Shown here one piece after another: positions 1 to 7,250 of a stretch of 9,387 nt of DNA. The notes below the pieces were generated by a model. It saw only the letters and a program-made list of their open reading frames with translations, ran no database searches and was not told where the DNA came from. The position numbers were made by a program, and so were the translations under genes. Numbering within the stretch: position 1 is the stretch's first letter; the number at the start of each line of letters is the position of its first letter. This DNA comes from Porphyromonadaceae bacterium UBA3327 (GTDB lineage Bacteria > Bacteroidota > Bacteroidia > Bacteroidales > Muribaculaceae), in contig DERZ01000018.1 of the NCBI GenBank assembly GCA_002361155.1, positions 15,755 through 25,141 of the forward strand. The letters are read 5' to 3'.

Positions 1-1
1 G

Positions 2-1108
2 GACTGGTACTTCTATGCCGACTTCGGTTTCGGCGGAGGCAAGTTCTCGCAGAAGAACATCTTCGCTCAGTGGAGCCGCACCAACCTCAAGGGTGCCACC
101 AACTATGTGAAGGCCGGATATTACAATGACCCCGGCTCGATGGCCCGCAATACGTCGCTGGCAAGCTACCACTTCATCTCACGCCCAGGCTGCACGATGG
201 CTCTCGGCGTGGGCCGCGAACTCGGTATCTCCTACAAGATCCAGAACAAGTCGTTCTTCCTCAATCAGGGAATCAGCACTGACCACGCCTACAACGAGCA
301 GGCCGCCGGCTTCGACGGCATCGCCGTGAGCGGCCGCTGGCTCTACCGTCCGGTCAATGATGCGCGCAATACGTTCCACATCGGTGTGAACGCACGATTC
401 GCGCACAACGGCAACGGCAAGGTGGTCAACAATGTTCTCCAGCGTACCATCACACTCGGACAGGCCATGGAGACTTACGTCGACGGAACGCAGGACCTCG
501 TATCGGCCGAACTTCCCTGGGCGAACAATGTGATCAACGTAGGCGCCGAAGTGCTCTACAAGAACCCGAAGTTCTTCGCCCGCGGTGAATTCCTCTGGAA
601 ACATGTCACCAAGAGCCGCGACAGCTACTCCCTCTTCGAGGACGCTCAGGACAACATCGACTGCTGGGGTACATACGAGGCATGGCTCGCCGCCAATCCT
701 CTGCGCAACAACAATTTCTACGGAGGATATCTGGAACTCGGCTACAAGATTTTCGGAGATCCATACACCTACAACGACTCCGAAGCGGTGCTCGGCGGTT
801 TCTCCGGCAGATCGCTTGAAATCGTGGCTCGCTACAACTACACCGGTCTGAACGACATCGTAGACGGCGAATACTACAGCGCCGGCCGCGACCAGTACTA
901 TCCCGCCGGCTACATGCAGGACTACCCCTACGCCTCCTCGAGCGTGGGCGGCGGTAACGTCAACTCAGTGACCGTAGGTCTGAACTTCTCGTTCAACAAG
1001 TACATCCAGGTGATGGCCGACTACACCTACAGCCACCTCGACCGCGACAAACTTCCCTACGACCGCAACTTCCACTCGGTCCAGGGCCGCGTCCAGTTCA
1101 CCTTCTGA
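2..1108 (+). CDS. OprO/OprP-type outer-membrane porin, 3' part (5' end outside window)
   Basis: This is an outer-membrane beta-barrel protein of the phosphate-selective porin O/P family, which forms channels for small solutes. In Pseudomonas the family passes phosphate or polyphosphate; in Bacteroidales the substrate is usually unknown, so none is claimed. The frame is open from base 2, giving 368 visible residues before the TGA at 1106-1108. The GTG at 107 is an internal valine, not the start; the signal peptide and first strands lie upstream of the window. The visible protein alternates short aromatic and glycine-rich strands with polar loops. Near its start it has the family-like stretch VKAGYYNDPGSM, and it contains repeated barrel strands such as YGGYLELGYKIFG and VTVGLNFSFNKY. 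It ends in GRVQFTF, and a C-terminal phenylalanine is the usual BAM-complex signal. It faces the Ca2+-ATPase gene convergently. Another barrel family is possible but less likely. Confidence 0.85.
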   Translation, partial: DWYFYADFGFGGGKFSQKNIFAQWSRTNLKGATNYVKAGYYNDPGSMARNTSLASYHFISRPGCTMALGVGRELGISYKIQNKSFFLNQGISTDHAYNEQAAGFDGIAVSGRWLYRPVNDARNTFHIGVNARFAHNGNGKVVNNVLQRTITLGQAMETYVDGTQDLVSAELPWANNVINVGAEVLYKNPKFFARGEFLWKHVTKSRDSYSLFEDAQDNIDCWGTYEAWLAANPLRNNNFYGGYLELGYKIFGDPYTYNDSEAVLGGFSGRSLEIVARYNYTGLNDIVDGEYYSAGRDQYYPAGYMQDYPYASSSVGGGNVNSVTVGLNFSFNKYIQVMADYTYSHLDRDKLPYDRNFHSVQGRVQFTF

Positions 1109-1133
1109 CAGATACCTGCCAACCCACAATAAC

Positions 1134-1163
1134 AAGGCGGAGCCGCATCAGCGGCCCCGCCTT
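1134..1163. terminator. Bidirectional intrinsic terminator between convergent genes
   Basis: An inverted repeat pairs AAGGCGG (1134-1140) with CCGCCTT (1157-1163). After one A/C mismatch, GCCGC (1142-1146) pairs with GCGGC (1151-1155) around a four-base ATCA loop. The GC-rich stem lies 25 bases after the porin stop and about 20 bases after the ATPase stop on the other strand. On the plus strand it is followed by a T-rich stretch (TTTATTTATATTT); on the minus strand the tail is weaker (GTTATTGT). It probably ends both transcripts, with better support for the porin. Confidence 0.75.
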
Positions 1164-1183
1164 TATTTATATTTCTATAATGA

Positions 1184-4057
1184 TTAATGCAACGTCTTAC
1201 CGCCAGAAGAGAGGCGTTGCCATAGTTCGCGGATCCAGAGGACTAAGGAGGAAACGGAGACTATCAGCAGAAGGTCCTCGGCACCGGAGGGACTGAAACG
1301 CCAGTCAGTGGTGTGGAGCATCGGCTCCACATTAAAGAATTCGTATGCGATCTCGGTTATGAAAAGCTGACCTGCGACTATTATCGCCACAATGCTCCAG
1401 AAACCTTTGCTCATTCTAAGGCGGAACACACTTTCGCCCGTCCCGAAGCAACGGGCGTCGAACATGTACCAGAAGTGGGTCCATACGAAAATGGAGAACA
1501 GCAGCGTCGCCTCGTAGGGGGTCATCGGCGAGAGCGCGCCGACGTGCGCGTGGAACATCTGCGGAATCGAGGTGACCTCGGCATGGTTGAAAAGCCAGTA
1601 GAAACCGAAGGTGATCAGAAAGAAAAACGTTCCCACGCCTGTGAGCTCCACCATCATCTGTCGGGTCAGGATGGAGGCGCTGCGGTCGCGCGGCCGGTCG
1701 CGCATCACGGATGGCGACGGTGGCAGCGAGGCAAGCGCCATCGCCCCGAACGTGTCCATAATCAGGTTGACCCACAGCATCTGCGTCACCGTGAGGGGCG
1801 ACTCCGAGCCGAAGAAAGAACCGAAAAGCACGAGGAAGCATGCGGCCACGTTCACCGTGAGCTGAAACAGCAGGAACCGCTGGATGTTCCGGTACAGGGA
1901 TCTGCCCCACATCACGGCGCGACCGATGGAAGAGAAAGAGTTGTCGATGATGGTGATATCCGAAGCCTCCTTGGCCACCGAGGTGCCGTCGCCCATCGAG
2001 AGCCCCACCTGCGCGGCCTTAAGGGCCGGCGCGTCGTTGGTACCGTCACCGGTGACGGCCACCACTTCGCCGAGAGCCTGCAACGACTCCACGAGCCGCT
2101 TCTTGTCCATAGGGCGCGCACGGGCTATTATCTTGATGTCCTCCACGCGCTGCCGCAATTCGACATCGCTGAGTGCGGCAAATTCCGTACCGGTAATGAT
2201 GTTTCTATCCGTATCCGCAGAATCGTCCCACAGACCTATCTGACGACCTATCTCACGGGCAGTACCGGGAGTATCGCCCGTAACTATCTTTATCCTGATA
2301 CCCGCATCGGCAACCTCCTTCACCGCCGCCGGCACATCCGGGCGCACCGGGTCGGATATCGCCGCAATGCCGAGGAAAGTCAGCCTTCCGGAGACTATGC
2401 GGCCCCCTTCGATGGTCCGGTCGCCGGGGCCGAGTTCCTGATAAGCGAAGCCGAGCGTACGCATCGCCATGTTCTGGTATTCGAAAAGACGTGCCTCAAT
2501 CTCATCGGAAGTGACACCGGCTCGATCGCGGCACATGGCGAACACAATCTCCGGAGCCCCCTTCACATAGATGATTCTCCTGCCGCCGGCAGACTTCACC
2601 ACCGTAGCCATATATTTGCGCTCGGTAGAGAAAGGCAGTTCCTCGATCATTTCCACCCCTGATCTGAGTCTGCGGTAATCCATTCCCCGGCCGCGGAGCC
2701 AGAGGAGCAATGCCCCTTCGGTGGGATTGCCTATCACCTGCGGATTCTCACCCGAAAGGTCGAGCTGCGCGGTGGAGTTTACCGCGATTCCCTCATAAAG
2801 CACCTCATCGGAAGGATTCCCGAAAAAATCGGCCTGATAGACCTGCATCTGGTTCCGGGTCAGCGTGCCGGTCTTGTCGGTGCATATCACGGTGGTGGCG
2901 CCCATTGTCTCGCACGCATGCATCTTGCGGACAAGATTGTTGGTTTTCAACATCCGGCTCATGGAGTAAGCGAGCGAGAGGGTGACAGCCATGGGAAGCC
3001 CCTCAGGCACCGCCACCACAATCAGCGTGACTGCCACCATCAATGTCTTCAGGGTGTGCCCCAGCAAAGCCGACCAGGTCTCGCTGTCGGCACCGGGGTT
3101 GAGCATAGCGAACGCACCGGCCGCCGTGGCGATAAAGAGGAAAAAGAATACTGCAATCACAGCGGAGCACACTCCCTTGGACCAGTTGTGGAATTTCCTG
3201 ACAAGCAGCCATAAAAAAGCGATGACCGGGATTACTGTCATGTATGACTGCCAATTGCCGAATCCAAGGAAGTGGACCAGCTGGCCGATGATCACCAGAC
3301 CGGCGAAAAGATAGCTCGCGTCTGAGATCCAGACTGCGAGCCGGTCAAGCTGTTCGTTGAGGGGCGTCCTCACCGAGTCATCGATCTGCGACTCCGTAAA
3401 CACCTTACCCATCTCTGTTGCATCGCCCACTTTCTGCACACGCATCACGCCATGTCCCTCCATTACCTTGGTGCCTCGCTCCAGATGATTCGACGGATAA
3501 GTGGCGTCAGGATCGAAATGGGCAGGGTCGACAGTCTTGGCACACATCGGCTCGCCGGTGAGTGACGACTCGTCGACACTCATGCTGACAGCCTCCATCA
3601 GTTCGCCGTCGGCAGGCACCTCGTCGCCAGTGTTGACAAAAACGATGTCTCCCACCACCACATCGCGCCGGGGCACAGTGGTGACGGTGCCTCCACGCAT
3701 CACCTCCACCGGCTCGTCATCGTTCACCCTGTTCAGAATAGAGAAAGCCCTGTTGGCCTTCTCCTCGAAGATGAATGCAAGCCCCGTGGCGAGAAAGATG
3801 GCTATGAAAATGCCGACCGGCTCGAAAAACACCTTCCAGTCATGCCCCAGACCATAGTACTCATAACATGCGATACCGATCGACAATGCTCCCGCCACCA
3901 GCAGGATGACAATCAACGGATCCCGGAATTTCTTAATAAAAGCGCGCCACTTCGACTCCCTGGCGGGAGGAGTCAGCAAATTGGTGCCGTGCAGACGGCG
4001 ACTCTCCACGACCTGATCGTCCTCCAGGCCGATATATACCTGTTTCTTATTTTCCAT
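1184..4057 (-). CDS. Calcium-translocating P-type ATPase, PMCA type (P2B)
   Basis: This inner-membrane pump uses ATP to export Ca2+ from the cytoplasm. With the ATG at 4057 it has 957 residues. In order: N-terminal cation-ATPase region (about 1-45), M1 (47-68), M2 (77-97), actuator domain with TGEP at 167-170, M3 near 248-266, M4 with PEGLP at 351-355, phosphorylation motif DKTGT with Asp394, nucleotide-binding KGAPE at 499-503, TGDT at 593-596, hinge TGDGTNDAP at 669-677, then M5-M10 (about 726-943). M4 PEGLP and M6 Asn764/Asp768 match the single Ca2+ site (site II) of PMCA-like pumps, supporting Ca2+ over other cations. The frame stays open upstream to a TTG at 4159 and an ATG at 4105, but homology begins at MENKKQVYIG, the promoter at 4127-4134 excludes the TTG, and the extra 34 residues look unrelated. 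No clear Shine-Dalgarno site is seen, as is common in this phylum. Two extra hydrophobic segments appear between M3 and M4. No cytoplasmic C-terminal extension is present. Confidence 0.93.
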   Translation of the reverse strand: MENKKQVYIGLEDDQVVESRRLHGTNLLTPPARESKWRAFIKKFRDPLIVILLVAGALSIGIACYEYYGLGHDWKVFFEPVGIFIAIFLATGLAFIFEEKANRAFSILNRVNDDEPVEVMRGGTVTTVPRRDVVVGDIVFVNTGDEVPADGELMEAVSMSVDESSLTGEPMCAKTVDPAHFDPDATYPSNHLERGTKVMEGHGVMRVQKVGDATEMGKVFTESQIDDSVRTPLNEQLDRLAVWISDASYLFAGLVIIGQLVHFLGFGNWQSYMTVIPVIAFLWLLVRKFHNWSKGVCSAVIAVFFFLFIATAAGAFAMLNPGADSETWSALLGHTLKTLMVAVTLIVVAVPEGLPMAVTLSLAYSMSRMLKTNNLVRKMHACETMGATTVICTDKTGTLTRNQMQVYQADFFGNPSDEVLYEGIAVNSTAQLDLSGENPQVIGNPTEGALLLWLRGRGMDYRRLRSGVEMIEELPFSTERKYMATVVKSAGGRRIIYVKGAPEIVFAMCRDRAGVTSDEIEARLFEYQNMAMRTLGFAYQELGPGDRTIEGGRIVSGRLTFLGIAAISDPVRPDVPAAVKEVADAGIRIKIVTGDTPGTAREIGRQIGLWDDSADTDRNIITGTEFAALSDVELRQRVEDIKIIARARPMDKKRLVESLQALGEVVAVTGDGTNDAPALKAAQVGLSMGDGTSVAKEASDITIIDNSFSSIGRAVMWGRSLYRNIQRFLLFQLTVNVAACFLVLFGSFFGSESPLTVTQMLWVNLIMDTFGAMALASLPPSPSVMRDRPRDRSASILTRQMMVELTGVGTFFFLITFGFYWLFNHAEVTSIPQMFHAHVGALSPMTPYEATLLFSIFVWTHFWYMFDARCFGTGESVFRLRMSKGFWSIVAIIVAGQLFITEIAYEFFNVEPMLHTTDWRFSPSGAEDLLLIVSVSSLVLWIRELWQRLSSGGKTLH

Positions 4058-4126
4058 TGCAGCGAATATGACAAGGCCGCGGACATGGCTGAGGATACGG
4101 GCCATGCCGGGCCTGAAAAACAAATG

Positions 4127-4160
4127 CAAAAGTATCACAAATATCCGGAACAGAACCAAC
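4127..4160 (-). promoter_or_regulatory. Candidate Bacteroidetes-type promoter for the Ca2+-ATPase gene
   Basis: On the minus strand TACTTTTG (plus-strand 4127-4134) matches the Bacteroidetes -7 consensus TAnnTTTG at every fixed base. A TTGG-like element about 22 bases upstream (around 4156-4160) could serve as a degenerate -33 box (consensus TTTG). Transcription would start near 4120, giving a leader of roughly 60 bases before the ATG at 4057. The site lies after the stop of the asmA-like gene, so the ATPase can be transcribed on its own. The -33 match is weak and no start site has been measured. Confidence 0.6.
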
Positions 4161-4191
4161 CGTCCCTGTTAATTATTTGTTAACTTTGATT

Positions 4192-7098
4192 TCACTCGGG
4201 AATGACCGCCGCTTTGCAGACGGCCTGCATCAGGGTCTGGCGTAAGGACTGGCGTATGTTCCGGGTCCACGGGTCGACTGGATCTGATGAAACCATCAAT
4301 GCTTTCACACCGTTCCAGCGCGACCCTCCGAGACGCACCTTCGGCTTGTCGAACGTGCCCGTGACATTGACTCCGAACGGTATGTGGAACGGACTCTCAA
4401 GTACGCTCAGCTGGTAACACAGGTCTCCGTCGAGGTTATTAAGTCCCGTCATTCGGAGCCGGTACCGGGGAATTTCAATATCGAAGGGATAGACCTCCAC
4501 CCGATTGCGGCGCAGAGCGGCATGGATGTCGATGTCACCCACATCAAGCGCGACATGGTCAGGTATGAGCATCCGCCACGCCATTTTGTCAATATATTCG
4601 TTGCGGTTGATATGGAGGCCCCGGCCCTTGACACAGAGATCGGCAGCGGCCGAAGGGATGTTGAAATACATCTTCGGGAAGAAATGCGCCTGTCCGGCAA
4701 AATCTACGGAAAATATGCCGTTGAAATTTCTGATTGCCGGATACGGGGCAAGCTTTCCGTCAAATACCCGATAGATGTTTTCGGTCTTTATATTGCTCAC
4801 TGAAACAGAGGCGCCAACCTGCATCCGCTGCAGGTCCGAAGTGTCGAACAGAAAATTCAAGCCTATGTTGCCGAAAGGAGAATGTGCGGTGATGGTATCC
4901 GCCGAGAGCCGACCGTCGCGAAGGCTTAGATCACCCTTGATTCCGGTGAGCGGAATATCAAGATATCGGAGTCTGCCGGCCGATATCCTCACGTCGGCCC
5001 TTACATTGCGGGGCAACAACATGGCAATTGTATCGGAGGCAGTCAGCGGCTGCGGACCGGCGAGGGCCTCGACAGCCTTCTCCCCTCTGGTGGCACGGAG
5101 TCCCGCCACGTAGACGCGCGCAAGCTCGTTACAATCCAATGTGTCGATGTCCACGGCAAGAGTCACCGGCAGAGGCACAGGGCCGGCGGCATTGATGAAC
5201 TGACGGAGATTGGCCACCGTACCCCGTACTCTCACGGCAGAACGGCCGCTTTTCAGCGTGGCACGGGCTATATTAAGCGAGTCGAGGCTGAGCGAGAGGC
5301 GAGTATCGCTCAGGACATTGTCGGCGGGGAATGCCGTCGAGCGTACCGTGCCGCACGCCAGCGTGACATCGGCGGCCGCCTGCCATTCGCTCATAAGACC
5401 ACCGAGCACGTACGGCATCGGGCTGATTATGAACGCAGGGGAATGCCCGGCGAAATCCATGCACGCATTGTCGGCGGTCCATCGTGCCGGAACTTCGAAC
5501 AAGTGTGGACTCAATGGTCTGGCGAGCCGGGTTCCGGACAGTTTCACGGCAATGTCACCGAGCGACACCGAAAGTCCTCTCTCCGAATAGTCCGCGCTAC
5601 GTCCCGTGATGTCAATCCTGAACTCGCCGGGCAGCGAGTCGGCAGGATTGAAGCGCACCCTCCCCTTGGCGCGGACATCCTTCGCTCCAGCCCGGAAACC
5701 ATCACGGCCCATGGAGAAGGACGGTATTTCCGCATAAATGTCGGCAGTAATATTTTCCACATCCACATTTTTCATGTCGATTACCCGCAGACGGACATCA
5801 GCTCCGATCAACGCTCTGCCGGCAATGTCCGGAAGCAGGTTGCCGGTAAGAGAGCGCACAATAGAGAGCATCCTCGCGATGTCGGCATCGGCATCCACAA
5901 CTGCGGCTATCTGCGGAGAACGCGTCAGGCCCGACACATCGGCCCGGCCCTTTACAGAAATTCCCTCTCCGGACACATCCATATTCTCTATCCGCAATAA
6001 CGAGGCGGCAGGATTCCGTCCGTCGATATCAGCCGATGCAAACAGGCAGATACTGTCCAGCGACAAATCAGACCCTCCGGCACTATACTTCACTTTTCCA
6101 CACGGGACAGCGGCATTGACCTCTACCGAAGGCATACGGCCGGAATCAAGGCGATACGGCTCTGAGAGCCGTACCGTCGCGTACATACGCACCGCCGGTT
6201 CAAATGCCTTGAACTTGTCGGGAATAACGTCGGCAGAGAACATTCCCATAAGCCGGGCAACGTCGAATTCGCCGATGCGCAGTCCGCACGACTTCAGGAG
6301 CGGAGTTTCACCGAACGACATATCCGCAGCCAGATTCATGGGAACATTTCCCGCCACGACACGCAGGTTTTCAGCCGAGAGAGCCAACGGAACGAAACCA
6401 AGCGCCACGCGCCCCTTGATTCCGAACGGAAAATTCGCGAAAATCACCTCCATGCCGGACCGGAACGAGGCCCGTCCCTTCACATCAATTGAATATTGGT
6501 CTGTACCCCTGCCTCGCAGGGCAAGCCGATCGAATGACGCATTGAAATCCTCATCCCGCGGAACACTATGGTACGCAATCCGGGGCTTTCCCCGGAACAC
6601 CACGCTGTCAACCATAATACGGGGGATGTTTCGCTTTTCAGAAAAAGTCCCGATTCTGTAATTGGCGAGTGAGTCGGACACCTCTACCAGATTAACGAAG
6701 GGCGAAAGTGCCGAGACTCCCGTAAGACAGATCTCCTCGTTGTCAAATATGTCACGGATGTCGATTCCGGCAGAAACATCCGCAGCCGACAATATCAGAT
6801 CAGGATCAGCCGGAAGCCTTTTCCTCTGCTCCGGAGACATATCCCTGAGATTCCTGCCTGCAATGCTGATGGAATCCATAGTTATCACAAAATCGGGGAA
6901 GGTGGACCATATCGTATAGTCCGCATTGCAGCAACGGATATCGAGTGACATCGACTCGGAAGCCCTCCGGTTCACCATTTCGGTGAACCTTTCGGGAGTA
7001 AGCCACAGCGTGGCTGCCCAGAGAATGAGCACCGGAACAATCGACAGGGCAATAAGGGTCCACAGCAGGATATACAGTGTTTTAACAAGTCTGGACAT
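4192..7098 (-). CDS. AsmA-like envelope biogenesis protein
   Basis: This is a large inner-membrane-anchored protein of the AsmA/TamB-like superfamily. Such proteins are thought to form long hydrophobic grooves that help move lipids towards, or maintain, the outer membrane; the exact role of this member is unknown. From the ATG at 7098 it has 968 residues. One hydrophobic helix (about 6-30) is followed by the family's N-terminal signature LTPERFTEMVNRRAS. A long, mostly beta-strand periplasmic region follows, with repeated short segments alternating charged and hydrophobic residues. A conserved-looking C-terminal part has YPFDIEIPRYRLRMTGLNNL (about 870-889) and SPFHIPFGVNVTGTFDKPKV (about 902-921), typical of the AsmA C-terminal domain in Bacteroidales. 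The frame is open upstream to 7209, but that start falls inside a hairpin and precedes a charged stretch that does not fit; the ATG at 7098 puts the membrane anchor at the N-terminus. The TGA at 4192-4194 lies 134 bases before the ATPase start. Confidence 0.85.
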   Translation of the reverse strand: MSRLVKTLYILLWTLIALSIVPVLILWAATLWLTPERFTEMVNRRASESMSLDIRCCNADYTIWSTFPDFVITMDSISIAGRNLRDMSPEQRKRLPADPDLILSAADVSAGIDIRDIFDNEEICLTGVSALSPFVNLVEVSDSLANYRIGTFSEKRNIPRIMVDSVVFRGKPRIAYHSVPRDEDFNASFDRLALRGRGTDQYSIDVKGRASFRSGMEVIFANFPFGIKGRVALGFVPLALSAENLRVVAGNVPMNLAADMSFGETPLLKSCGLRIGEFDVARLMGMFSADVIPDKFKAFEPAVRMYATVRLSEPYRLDSGRMPSVEVNAAVPCGKVKYSAGGSDLSLDSICLFASADIDGRNPAASLLRIENMDVSGEGISVKGRADVSGLTRSPQIAAVVDADADIARMLSIVRSLTGNLLPDIAGRALIGADVRLRVIDMKNVDVENITADIYAEIPSFSMGRDGFRAGAKDVRAKGRVRFNPADSLPGEFRIDITGRSADYSERGLSVSLGDIAVKLSGTRLARPLSPHLFEVPARWTADNACMDFAGHSPAFIISPMPYVLGGLMSEWQAAADVTLACGTVRSTAFPADNVLSDTRLSLSLDSLNIARATLKSGRSAVRVRGTVANLRQFINAAGPVPLPVTLAVDIDTLDCNELARVYVAGLRATRGEKAVEALAGPQPLTASDTIAMLLPRNVRADVRISAGRLRYLDIPLTGIKGDLSLRDGRLSADTITAHSPFGNIGLNFLFDTSDLQRMQVGASVSVSNIKTENIYRVFDGKLAPYPAIRNFNGIFSVDFAGQAHFFPKMYFNIPSAAADLCVKGRGLHINRNEYIDKMAWRMLIPDHVALDVGDIDIHAALRRNRVEVYPFDIEIPRYRLRMTGLNNLDGDLCYQLSVLESPFHIPFGVNVTGTFDKPKVRLGGSRWNGVKALMVSSDPVDPWTRNIRQSLRQTLMQAVCKAAVIPE

Positions 7099-7184
7099 AG
7101 TTCTCGTAACCTTGCAGTCACTCCTGTGACCCGTCCGGCCTGCAATACGGATTTGTGTGTGGTGGAGGGGACGGGATATGGAAA

Positions 7185-7219
7185 CGGACTGATTTCGCAT
7201 TATAAACAAAATCAGTCCG
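7185..7219. terminator. Perfect 11-bp inverted repeat after topA, possible terminator
   Basis: CGGACTGATTT (7185-7195) pairs perfectly with AAATCAGTCCG (7209-7219) around a 13-base AT-rich loop. It begins about 32 bases after the topA stop on the minus strand, where a terminator would sit, but the tail on that strand is only TTTCCATATC, so termination may be weak. The loop read on the minus strand contains TATAAT, but this is not the usual promoter box in Bacteroidetes. It could instead be a protein-binding site or an mRNA 3'-end stabiliser. The rest of the 7099-7250 gap shows no clear promoter for the asmA-like gene. Confidence 0.5.
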
Positions 7220-7250
7220 CTTTAAGTTTGTCCCCCCGTTTACGGTTCCG

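Noticed and set aside
1313..2662. A 449-codon open frame on the plus strand
   Set aside because: It lies wholly antisense to the Ca2+-ATPase gene, whose catalytic motifs are intact. Its translation is rich in His, Arg and Glu with no recognisable domain, as expected for a shadow of a GC-rich gene.
4171..4187. Small inverted repeat GTTAA/TTAAC just after the asmA-like stop, as a terminator
   Set aside because: The stem is only five AT-rich base pairs with no U-tract after it, too weak to call.
5738..6661. A 307-codon open frame on the plus strand
   Set aside because: It is antisense to the asmA-like gene. Its Ser/Arg/Thr-rich composition is low in domain-like patterns and is best explained as a shadow frame.
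7117..7130. Inverted repeat GTCAC/GTGAC with an AGGAG-like loop upstream of the asmA-like start, as a ribosome binding site
   Set aside because: The AGGAG lies more than 20 bases from the ATG at 7098, too far for a Shine-Dalgarno site, and the GTG next to it is out of frame. A five-base stem is likely by chance.
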